This document shows, in pieces, positions 51,042-61,229 of a stretch of DNA of 64,000 nucleotides (its first letter is position 1; every line of letters starts with the position of its first letter). Made by a program: the position numbers and the translations under genes. The DNA is taken from NCBI RefSeq assembly GCF_041146795.1, contig NC_135175.1, forward strand, positions 34,248,669-34,312,668, in the 5' to 3' direction. The notes under the pieces are model-generated. The model was given only the letters and a program-made list of their open reading frames with translations, did not search any database and had not been told where the DNA came from. This stretch comes from Maylandia zebra. Its lineage: Eukaryota > Chordata > Actinopteri > Cichliformes > Cichlidae.

Positions 51042-54000
51042 TCATTCTGTTTCAATCCCTAAATGTTTACAGAGAAACGGGTCCTCCTCACGCAGAAACT
51101 TAGTCATCTGTAACCAGGCAGCTTCACCTTTATTGTATACAGTGTCAAAAACACAACGAGCTCTCTCACTTTTGTTATGCTTTGTGTCTGCTTCCTCCCT
51201 CTCAGCAGCAGTTATCACCTTTTTCTCCAGCAGTTTGTCCAGCAGACTGCTGAGAACAGGTCCTGATATACTTTGGATGAAGCGGCTCCGTAGAGCTGAT
51301 GATATCTTCTTTGAACCAGTGTCCAAAATTCTCACAGTATCAGTTTCCCCTCCAACATGAGGACCTGGAAAGGAGGCTTCAACACATCGCTCATATTCTC
51401 TTTTGAGGAAATCATCTGTTTTTGCAGTGTCCAGGATCCCTTGTGTTTCTACAACACTAACTACTTTGTTACCCCACTGAGTCATGTGTTTTTCACAAAA
51501 CTCAGTTGCAGATTCAGTAAAGGCACATCTGAATTTTCTGTCTCCCAGGATGGTGTTTCCAACAACACTCTTACCCACACCAGTTTTTCCATTCATCACA
51601 ATCCTCAAATCAGGACCTGAAATGCATTTCACAAATTAAATTTAACCCATATACACAAGGGTGTAATAAGAGTGCCAGTGAAACTGAGAAGTTCTCAAAG
51701 CTACACTCTTAAAAATGCTGGGTTATTTTCATAACTCAACTGCTGGGTAAAAGCCGTAGGTTCGTAAGTTGGGTTATTGTGACCAAATTTTGGTTCAGAA
51801 ATCATGACTCAGGAGTTGGGTTGGTTGTGCCGGGTTCTTTAATTCACTCCACAGCTTGACTAATTCTGTTGGGTCATAGGTTGGGCAGCTTTGATAAAAT
51901 ATTACACAATTGTTTGGGTAGAAGATAAGCTTCAGGTTGAAGATAAGCTTCAGAAGAAGCCACATCATTCTTCACAAACTGCCATTTTCAACTAGACTGT
52001 GACCTGATCAGATATCACTGGACTTCTCCACTACTATGAAATAAAAACAAAGAAAGTATGAGATTGGGTGTTGCATTTGTGGGAAAAAGGTAAAAAAAAA
52101 AAGAAAAAGCAGCACAGTCTATCTAAACAATTTAATTTAATTCAATTATTTAATTTAACCTAAATGACCTCTATGTTGATAACAACATCTTTTTATTTTA
52201 TAATTTAAAGAAAATGATAATTTGTCCCATTTAGATTTTTTAAGGATAGATTGCGCTAATACTTCGATCCCCTTTTTTCCTCGTTCACTAGACCGCGCAA
52301 AGGGCACACGCATCCCTGCGTTTAGCTTGCTTGCTTCTAATGAAAACGTGATGGCAACATACGCAAGTATTTATACTGCCACCACACATATTTAGCCACC
52401 ATCTTCGATCCTCACTCTGAGACCTCGGCAGCTTTACTTGTAATCAAAGTAATTTACTTGTAATCAAAGTAAAAATTAAAAAATAATAATAATAATAATT
52501 TACTGACTTCTAAATATCGTTTGTATTAAGCCTTTTGATTCTTAGTCTATACACAAGGCTAAATTGTTGAAGGGTTAACCTGGCAGTGCTGCGAATGTTG
52601 GCTGCATTCAGACCCTGCTCAGTGTACAGTTAATCTGCTCTTCACTTAGATAGAGGCAGTGCTAGCTACTCTATGACACTGGGTGAAAGCAGCCTGTCAT
52701 TACTTCACAGACGAAAGTCACCGACTTAATTGTCTGAAGGATCGGTCCAGGGTACAAAAGCTGTGCAATCACACTTTCTTATATATTATTTGTAACTTAT
52801 ATCTATGTACATTCACTTGAATGAAAATTAAAAATGAGAAATGCTATCCTTGCTAACTTTTGAGTATTGTGACGGTTCGGTCCATAGCAGTGAAGGAACG
52901 TCGGGCACTGGTTAAAGTGCAAAAAAAAGTTTTTTATTTGACCCTAAAACAAAGTTGGTTAAATTATACAGAGAATTCAAAATCTTGGCCCATAAAAGAG
53001 TTCAAAGTAACAGAACTCTTCTCAAAAGTTGGCAACAAATAATACTGCTAACTCAAACAAACTAACCTAACTAAACAAGACAAAGAGGAAACTTAAACAA
53101 TGACTGATCAGCTAACAAAAAACACAGAAAGGCGTAGAACACACAAAACCCAACTAAAACTAATATAACAAATTCAATCATCCCTCCCCTCCCCCCATGC
53201 TTCAGAATTGTGGTATGACCCAATTTGCAGGTCTCCACATAGGCTTGCTCCGCCCCTTTTCCACCTTTTTGCTCATCAACCAAGGGACTGGGAGCAGCTG
53301 CAACTGAGGTAACTCAGAAAACAAAGAAAGATTAAATCATACATACATAACAGTGGAAACTAAAATGTGTGCACTTATTTTAGAATACAGTATTATGTGA
53401 TTGTATAAGTAAATTAATTTTTAACCAAAACCAGTTCTTTATTACCCTGTAAATTAAATCCTATATTTAAGGAAAGAAAAATTTAAGTGTAGTGTTATGT
53501 GTAAGCCTGTATTGTAACACTGATGTTTGGTAGATATTACCACTGTGTGGCTGTAACTGCAGCCATAACAAGTAGATTCAGTTATTCTAAAATTAATATA
53601 AAAATGTTTTAACTTTAATTCTTTAACTGTAGAACATCCGTGAGGTTCACCTGAGGGGGATATTAGTGATGTGACGTTCTGTATCGAGGCTTCGAAGCTT
53701 GTGTCGAGTAATGGAGGGGGCGTTTCCGCGATGCGCGTATCGAGGCTTGCTTCATTTATGGGAGGAGCTGAAAATGATGACGTCCGAAGCCTCGCTGCCC
53801 GGCTGTACCACGTGACTGGTTCATGAAGTAGTTCGAACTTCGCCGCGAGCTATGACAGCGATATAAACCCCTCAGACTTCATTCAAAATGTGGGTGTTTG
53901 ATGGAGAGTTGCGGTTAGTGAGAGTTTGGAGACAGTTTGGAGGTTTATGAGAGTGAGGAGAGAAAGTCAGGAGAGAATGGAGCCAGCTAAGAAGAGGAGG

Positions 54001-55229
54001 ATGTCCTCCCCTGTGTGGGAACATTTTGATTTTATTCCTCCCAACAAGGTATGTAAATTTCTACAGAAGATGTATTTTCATAATACTGATGGTGCAATAC
54101 AATTTATGTTAAGCTGTCTGTACTTTTGTACAAGGTGAAGTGTTTGCTATGTGCCAGGGAGCTGGGATATAACAACAACACCTCATCCATGCTTAGGCAC
54201 TACAGAGCTTTGCATGAGAATAAGGGGAACACCGATTGTGGAGCAAGACCAGGTGAGCCATCAAATGCAATGATAATATAGCATGCAGTAATGTTACTAA
54301 ATGATATAACAATATTATACAACTGTTATAAGTTACGTGTGTGATATTTATACTTGTGCTTTGTCTTTGTCTTTCCTCAGAGAACAATCTCAAATAGATG
54401 AAGACCTGGTTACCATGATGATTGAGGACTCCCAGCCATTTAGCATTGTGGAGGACAAAGGATTCAAAAGATTTGTTAAATCATTAAATCCTACCTATGT
54501 TCTCCCCACTAAAAAGGTCATAAAAGCAGTGAAAATTTAGTTTTTACTGAATAAAATGTGAACAGGCAGGACTGAGGCCTCAGTGTGTAGCTGTCCATAC
54601 CTCAACGTTACAAAAGCACAACCACTGTCCACACCCCAACCACACCTCACCTCACAGTAAATGATCGTTTCCATTTTAAGCATTTCCAAATAATCATTTT
54701 CCATACTGCCAGTATAAATATACACAGTATACTGCCATCACTACAATATACATGTTTTACACACTCCTTTTGTTGTTGACATTTACAGGCTGTGTGCAAA
54801 AGGCCACACTCTTCAAATTCATGCCAACTAATATTTTTACGTCCAGTAGGTGTCCTGCTAGAGCAAATGAAGCTTCAAGAAGCTTTGCACTGGAGTGAAC
54901 CAATTGGATGAAAAGCTTCAGTGCTTCATGAAGCTTCATCTGCCCATCACTAGGGGATATCTTTGGCTGCCAGTCTTGAAGAACACCAGCACATACCTGA
55001 GTGTAAAAAAAACGTATTTTCCGGCGATGTTTGCTACCCTACAATCCGTTCTACACTGTAGTAAAATCAGTGACATTTGACCGTCCTGTTGCTCCCATTG
55101 AAATGTATACAGCCTATTTAAAACCTGAAACTTAAAATTGTCCGTAGCCTGCTGTTGTCACCACTGTCCTGTTTTAAATGGATACTAACTAGCTAACTGA
55201 CTGAATGCCCATTAAACTTATAACTCCTG

Positions 55230-55298
<69 letters not shown>

Positions 55299-57253
55299 AT
55301 TTTCACTGTGGCTACATTTGGGCTTCTTGGTCAGAACGTCAGGGACACTGTGCTGTGCTGGCCAAGGTAAAATGACTCCAGTGGCAGCTCCCACAGTGTG
55401 TGCGCTGGGGGGATGTAAACAAAGAGGATCAGTCAAAACGTTTGATTTCTTTTATTTTTCCAAAGCTTCTGCTCTTTGTATTTGTTTATTTTACAAGAAA
55501 TCTACAGAAAAGTAAATTATTTGTAAAATCAAATCTTTTTAAATGCAACTGGTTTTTCTTGCAGCCTAACTTAAGGAATAAAGGCAATTTTGTCATCATC
55601 AATAGTGGATCAATTTAAAGGACTGCCATGGCACAGAATATGTAAGTATCTACACTTCAACAGATACACACAACAACAATTAAAAAACCTGAATACTGGT
55701 CAGTTTTTCAGTCAGTATACTGAGTGTCATTGTGATTATAAAAATAAATATACAGTTTGTATTTACTCAATTTCCATATCTTTAAAAAATGTATGCACAT
55801 TATATGTCACACATTTAAGTTATATCTTCAGTCATATGCACATTATAGATGCATAAATAATAACATTTGTTTAAATCTATTGCGAAGTTGGCAAAAAGGT
55901 TTGTACAACCTTGTGACAATATAAAGTGTGTGAAACATGATACTTGATCTTGGCTTAGTCCATCTCCTAACAATTAATTGCAAGCATTCACAACCAAAGA
56001 CTGGTCTGCTTCATTGTTGTTTTATCCTCTCTGAGCAAATGTCAAGCATAGAGTTGGAGCTCACCGCTCCAGGATTACAGACAACTTGACATTAACCAAA
56101 CAACTGCAAATAATGTTTTAAATCTTACTTTACTGACCCCTTTCTTTTGTTTAAAAATTTCAGGATGTGTGGTTTAGCCCTTGCAGAACTGATAGGCCAG
56201 CAACTGGATTTCTGAAGTGGTGTATATGTAATGTCAGAAAAACCTTTCATTCTATCAGGAAGAAGAATTCAGCACCAAAGGACCCCCAAGAAAATGTTCA
56301 TCTTGCCTGGTACTAGAAGATAGATTTGTTTCTGCTTTTTGCACCAATCTAAGGTCTTTTGATGGCTGCTTCAATTTGTTTTTGGTTTTGATGCAAGTTA
56401 CCCAAAGTCATGTGCCCAGGTTCGGGAATTCCTTCACACTGTCATCTATCCCAAGAATAGATGAAGCCCAGCACATGAATCAAATATGATCAAATTAATG
56501 AGGGCTCATTTAGTTATGATGTAAGCATAAAATGCATGAAATGATCTGAGAGGGAGATTCCCTCTTGCCACTTTTCCAAAGAGTAAGATGTATGTCCAAA
56601 GATGTATGTATTAGGTACTGAAAAACATCATCAATTCATCAGTTTTTTAAAGTTAAGAGTTTTTACATGTAATTTGTTCTAAAATAGAGCCGGCTTTACA
56701 TAACATACTTTACACATGTCTTCATGTGTATTAACATGTACATGTGCTGTAACCAAAGACTGATGTGAAGTAATGGATATAATATAATGAATTATATACT
56801 TTTTAAACTTGCGTTTTACTTTCATTTATATAATTTTTATGAATTTGACTTTCTATGTTCTATGTATCATATGGCAATAAAACAATTTTTTTAAGAAAAG
56901 ATGTTTTGAATCTAGTTTTTATAATCTGAATTTTATAATAAGTAGAAATCTTAACCCAAACATTAATGGTAATATAACCCATGTGATGGGTTCTGACTTT
57001 TGACCCAATTTTTTGGTAACCTCAACTTCAAACATTGGTCAATTTAACCCAATTTTTGGAAAGTTATCCCAACCCAGTGTGCTGGGTCAAACCAGTAACT
57101 CTGTTAAGCTGAAACAACCCAGAGTTGGCTCGGTCCATATTTGACCCAGCGTTGGGTTACTGATTGGGACATTTATAACCCAGCATTTCTAAGTGTGTAA
57201 CAAACCATACAGAGAAATTAACTTTAAGTCTTACCTGGTTGAAATGAAGCCAT
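51042..57253 (-). CDS. GIMAP-CARD fusion, gene C (truncated AIG1 domain plus CARD)
   Basis: Exons 57253-57235 and 51616-51042 give 197 residues with matching phase, using the same 7-codon first exon as A and D. Residues 1-94 are the first half of an AIG1 domain: P-loop GKTGVGKS at 16-23, but G3 is ETQG (63-66) instead of DTPG, and the region from G4 on is absent. Right after FPGPHV comes GGETDTVRILDTGSKKISSA and a CARD: SRFIQSISGPVLSSLLDKLL, ITAAEREEAD, KGEAAWLQMTKFL. CARDs recruit inflammasome partners such as ASC or caspase-1-like proteins. The junction lies inside one open exon, so it is a genomic fusion. The intron is 5.6 kb because of an inserted element. GTP hydrolysis is unlikely. Confidence 0.8.
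53664..54952 (+). mobile_element. Internally deleted hAT transposon with perfect 8-bp duplication
   Basis: Ends TAGTGATG...CATCACTA are inverted, flanked by GGGGATAT at 53656-53663 and 54953-54960. It is 1,289 bp and encodes only the start of a transposase. It is nested in the TA-flanked element of gene C's intron. Confidence 0.88.
53977..54540 (+). pseudogene. BED zinc-finger start of a hAT transposase
   Basis: Exons 53977-54048, 54135-54252 and about 54384-54540, with agreeing phases. Residues 1-24 read MEPAKKRRMSSPVWEHFDFI. The BED finger has CLLCAREL and LRHYRALH (C-x2-C...H-x4-H). The third exon has QIDEDLVTMMIEDSQPFSIV and stops at KAVKI. The catalytic core is deleted. What is left could still bind DNA (inference). 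Confidence 0.7.
55229..55297. repeat. (TG)n microsatellite
   Basis: About 34 uninterrupted TG units in the gene C intron. Confidence 0.97.
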
Positions 57254-57323
57254 CTTAATGTCACTGTTGCCACTGCTCAGGTGAGAGAGATGAATGTTAA
57301 AGCCTCTGTTCAACACATGGCTT

Positions 57324-57356
57324 ATTTATAGCTCCACAGAAGACACGTCTCCTCCT
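57324..57356 (-). promoter_or_regulatory. GIMAP core promoter of gene C
   Basis: The minus strand reads GGAGGAGACGTGTC, a short spacer, then GAGCTATAAATAAG, about 70 bases before the gene C start codon. It matches genes A and D, with a small insertion in the upstream box. No octamer is seen. Confidence 0.6.
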
Positions 57357-57555
57357 GTATTTGACAGAGAAAGAGGGCAGCACAGCCTTAAGACACCACA
57401 CAGAGTTTTCCTGCACCTGACTGAAGAGCCACCACTTACAGGGAGTTTTGCTTGTAAACCTTTCTTTGCTTTGTAACATTAAAATAAAAACACAGTTAAT
57501 GAAGGCTTTAACATATTCAGATAAAGTAAAGAAAGAAAAAATTTTTTGATTTCAT

Positions 57556-58230
57556 TTCCCCCTCCAGTGGGCAACAGTTTAATCTCTTTTTCCCATACAC
57601 AGCTGGAGCTGTTCTTGTCTGTCAGACTCAGGTTAATATTTGTAATGACTTTTGTTTAAGACTATCTGAAATGATGGAAAGTAGCTTTCATGGTGCTCCT
57701 CTTCAAAATCAGCTTCTATTGGTTGACAGAACAGGTCATGTTCAAGATCCGTGAATGGAGTGTAAACATCCTTTGGATGCAGTTTACAGTGAGAGGACGT
57801 CTATTTATCTCTCAGTTTTTTCTGACTTCCTCCTGTCACGCAGAGTTTTGCAGAACAAAATAGTTCACGGCAGCATGAAAACACTGAGAACAGATCTAAC
57901 ATCAGCATCTGGGGGTTTGTAGAAGAGCAGAATCAATGTTTAGATTGGGTCGCAGGGAGAGTCTTCATCCTTGACATTATCATAACCAGAAAACCCTGTG
58001 ATGTTTATAACAACATGAGTTTCTGTTATCTGGTGAGGGGGGGAAAACTTGACGGCGTCTCCTTCTCCCTTCATGACAAACAGCAGGCCTGTCACACTGC
58101 ACTGGTACAGCCCTGCACAGGAGCACTGGAACAGGTAGGTTTCATCATCAAAATTATCAGCACTGATGATAGGTGTAAACTCTTTTAACCTCATGTCAGG
58201 TAAGCTTGCTGCTCGTGTAAATCCTTCCAC
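57556..58230 (-). pseudogene. FIIND (ZU5-UPA) domain relic
   Basis: The frame 58230-57940 encodes EFTPIISADNFDDETYLFQC, CSCAGLYQCSVTGLLFVM and HQITETHVVINITGFSGY, the ZU5 half of FIIND. A deletion after GEGDAV removes the segment that normally holds the self-cleavage site. Past a stop at 57940, shifted frames give LILLFYKPPDADVRSVLSVF, HCKLHPKDVYTPF and SSSCVWEKEIKLL, the UPA half, ending near 57556. FIIND precedes CARD in NLRP1- and CARD8-type proteins. Here it lies on the same strand just upstream of the GIMAP-CARD gene and is clearly dead. Confidence 0.75.
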
Positions 58231-58289
58231 ACTCCAGACTTGCCTTGCTTAAAGTGAGATTATTGACAGTAGTCAATAATAATAGATAG

Positions 58290-58610
58290 TCAGACTGTCT
58301 TTTGTGCAACCCACCCCCTCACCTGCGCATCACCTGGATTGACTACAAGAAAGCCTATTACTCATAGCCTCAAACAAGGCTCCTGGAATTCCCAGAACTA
58401 TATAAGATCAACAGGACCCTAAAAGCCTTCATCGGGAATTCAACGGGGATGTGACAAAAAACACTAGAGGCCAACTTCAACCAATCCATCACCATCAAGT
58501 GTGGGATTTATCAAGAAGATACTCTGTCCCCACTGCTGTTCTCTTAATAGGCCTGAGTCCCGCTGAGGAAGTGGTTCATTACTACTAGAAGGCAACATTG
58601 CAGACACTAA
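58290..58610 (+). pseudogene. R2/R4-type LINE reverse transcriptase relic
   Basis: Plus frames give ITWIDYKKAY, LYKINRTLKAFIGNSTGM and IKCGIYQEDTLSPLLFS, palm-region text of the same LINE family as at 5.7-11.5 kb. The usual QGDALSP is changed to QEDTLSP, and stops are frequent. Confidence 0.6.
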
Positions 58611-58836
58611 GGAAAGTTACACATGCCCGAGGAGTGAGTTGAATGGGAAGATCAAGATGTATACTTTAATTGTATACTACAGACTCTATAATATTACACA
58701 AATATTTAAAGATGCCGTTTTTGTTACCCATAGTGACTTTCGCCTGTTCCTGCCATGAAATTGACCTTATATTTTTGTTAAAGTGGTACATTCTCTGAAC
58801 TTAAAAAGTTGATGTTTTCTGTCTTCTAATGTGAAT

Positions 58837-59179
58837 AGTCAAAGGAGCTTGCAAAGAAAAGCGTCTGGACTTCTTTTAAGTTGCTTGAAGACGTTTCACC
58901 TCTCATCCGAGAAGCTTCTTCAGTTCTAAGGTCAAATGGTGGGGAGTCCCAGATTTAAACCTAGTGGGAGTATCCCCCCACAGAGGGACAAAAGGACCCC
59001 CTGATGATCCCCTAATCGCCTGAGCCAAGGTGTGAAACTGGGTGTGGGTCCCAATCAGCCAGAGTTTCGGGTGAGCTCTTTGTGAAACCTGGCCCTACCT
59101 TATCATGCGAATTCGCATGATAAGGTGATAAGCAACTTAAAGAAGTCCAGACGCTTTTCTTTGCAAGCTCCTTTGACTA
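58837..59179. mobile_element. Inverted-dimer Penelope pseudo-LTR
   Basis: GTCAAAGGAGCTTGCAAAG at the left and its reverse complement at the right are the ends of one inverted structure. Near 59097-59126 there is a 30-base perfect palindrome centred on GAATTC, where two pseudo-LTR pieces meet head-on. No coding sequence is present. The left arm (about 260 bases) is longer than the right (about 70). Confidence 0.7.
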
Positions 59180-59417
59180 CAATGACCTGGATGACTGAGA
59201 ACCTTCACAGACATCTAATGTGAATAATACATTAGTTTGTAAGATTTGCAGTCACTGCATTATGTTTGTTTTTTTTAATTCACATCTAAATCTAATTGCC
59301 ACATTGTGTACTACTCAAACACTGTTCTTCAAAATCATGATAAGTTTTTTCAAATGATTGCTTGTTACTGAAATATGCACACATATACGTTGGCTGATAA
59401 CTTCTTTGTATTACGTC

Positions 59418-60270
59418 TGTGAAGGTTCTCAGTCATCCAGGTCATCGTAGTCAAAGGAGCTTGCAAAGAAAAGCGTCTGGACTTCTTTAAGTTGCTTGAA
59501 GACGTTTCACCTCTCATCCGAGAAGCTTCTTCAGTTCTAAGGTCAAATGGTGGAGAGTCCCAGATATAAACCTAGTGGGAGTGACCCCCCACAGAGGGAC
59601 AAAAGGACCCCCTGATGATCCTCTAATCGCCTGAGCCAAGGTGGGAAACTGGGTGTGGGTCCCAATCAGCCAGAGTTTCGGGTGAGTTCATTGTGAAACC
59701 TGGCCCCACCTTATCATGCGAATTCCTGAGATCAGATGGCCCAGGATGTGAGTGTGCGTTAAGGCGTCTGGGAAGGATCTCAAAACTGGATTATATATGG
59801 CAGAGAGTTGGTGTCGTAAACCCCCGCCTCTGTTCAAAGATGGTCGCTCACAGTGGACATAGATGGCTTCTTTCACTCCTCTTTCAAACCATCTGTCCTC
59901 TCTGTCCAAAATGTGAACATTGGCATCCTCGAAAGAGTGTCCTTTATCCTTAAGATGCAGATGGACTGCTGAGTCTTGTCCTGTGGAGCTGGCTCTTCTA
60001 TGTTGTGCCATGCGCTTGTGAAGTGGCTGTTTGGTCTCTCCAATGTAGAGGTCTGGGCATTCCTCGCTGCACTGTACAGCATACACCACATTGTTAAGTC
60101 TGTGTTTTGGCGTTTTGTCTTTCGGGTGAACCAGTTTTTGTCTGAGTGTGTTGCTGGGTCTGAAATACACTGGGATGTCATGCTTGGAGAAAACTCTCCT
60201 GAGTTTTTCTGAATCACAGGACAAGATAGGACAAGCCTCCACACATCAAACACTTCTGAGCTAAATTTTA
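59418..60270 (-). mobile_element. Penelope-like element, 3' part with GIY-YIG gene
   Basis: Pseudo-LTR text at 59418-59730 is the same as in the inverted dimer. The coding part on minus is at 60242-59688. It is 5'-truncated and lacks the reverse transcriptase. Confidence 0.75.
59688..60242 (-). pseudogene. Penelope GIY-YIG endonuclease domain (184 codons open)
   Basis: The open frame has a linker (FSKHDIPVYFRPSNTLRQKL), the GIY-YIG core NNVVYAVQCSEECPDLYIGE followed by TKQPLHKRMAQHRRAS, then HLHLKDKGHSFEDANVHIL and DREDRWFERGVKEAIYVHCE with the catalytic Glu. GIY-YIG nicks target DNA in Penelope elements. The domain looks complete but its reverse transcriptase is missing, so it is a remnant. 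Confidence 0.75.
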
Positions 60271-60274
60271 CCAT

Positions 60275-60940
60275 AGAGTCATAGATCTAGCCTTCTCCAT
60301 CTATGCAGTGTACTGTACTTTACTATATTATAGGGCAATCAACCCATCTAAAGAGTTTAAAACATCTCAAAGGCATTTACACTTACTTAACTGTCCCCAC
60401 ATCAGTTATGCCTATTGGGCAAACCAAAACAATCAATCACGTTTATCTCTGGAAGAACAACCTCATTCTCTAGGTGCTCCCAGCATGTTTGAGGCCTGGC
60501 AAAATCCCTCAATGAAATGTGATAAAACCAAAATCCTACCTGTAGGGTGTCAAACAATGTGTCAGAATTCAGTACACATGTCAAAAGAACTGTTGTTATT
60601 GTTATGTTTACTCAGACAATGAAGACCTAATGCACTTACATCAATTACTTACTTACATCAGGAACTGACATGCTAGAAAAACCGTCTACACAAGTAATTA
60701 TTAGTCAAGGAGGTGTGAAACATGCATGCTATAATTACTCCAGTCACTTTTAATCATGCTCAGGACTCTAAAAGAGTTTGTGATGCTCAGAGAGTCATGT
60801 AAATGCATATCAGTTCTAAAATGATTAGAAACGTCACACCAACGGCCACCTTAGCTTAAAAACACACTGAACCTTTTCAGGCAAAACTGCCTGACTGTTC
60901 AATCAGATGTTGTCTGTGTTCATTTCCTGATCCCTCGTGG
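60275..60940. other. Intergenic stretch, nothing recognised
   Basis: One 104-codon open frame at 60308-60622 has no domain I know and may be chance or old repeat. Confidence 0.4.
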
Positions 60941-61229
60941 GTGACACAGGCTGTATCCCAATTCAGGGTCTGCAGCCTTAAAGGCCGCATTTTAAGGCAG
61001 ATTACGTCACAGCGACGCGATGAAGGCTGTCCCAATTCAAAGGCTGCTCGAAATGCGGCCCTCAAATGCGTCCTTCATTTCCCTGAATTTTAAGGATGTG
61101 GCTGTGTAGACTTCGTGGCCCAACATATCCCAGAATGCATAGCGCGGCAGTGGGTGTGGATAATTTTGCCGAAGAAAAATGGTGGAAGAGGGAGGGGCAC
61201 CCGAAGAGTAAACTTTTAAAAGTAAGTAC

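Larger units (their letters stand above)
51704..57197. mobile_element. 5.5-kb TA-flanked element in gene C intron
   Basis: Left end CACTCTTAAAAATGCTGGGT and right end (reverse complement) CACACTTAGAAATGCTGGGT are inverted, with TA on each side (51702-51703 and 57198-57199). Subterminal GGGTTA/TAACCC motifs recur many times at both ends, as in elements whose transposase binds subterminal arrays. No transposase frame was recognised. It contains a hAT element and a (TG)n run. Termini recall the CACTG element at 17.06 kb, but the superfamily is not settled. It expanded an intron that is about 130-220 bases in genes A and D. Confidence 0.75.

Noticed and set aside
55229-55297. CRISPR-like or other regular array
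   Set aside because: It is a plain dinucleotide microsatellite with no spacers; no CRISPR arrays are expected or seen in this eukaryotic window.
57294-57479. Small ORFs on both strands at the gene C promoter
   Set aside because: They overlap the conserved GIMAP promoter block and show no domain.
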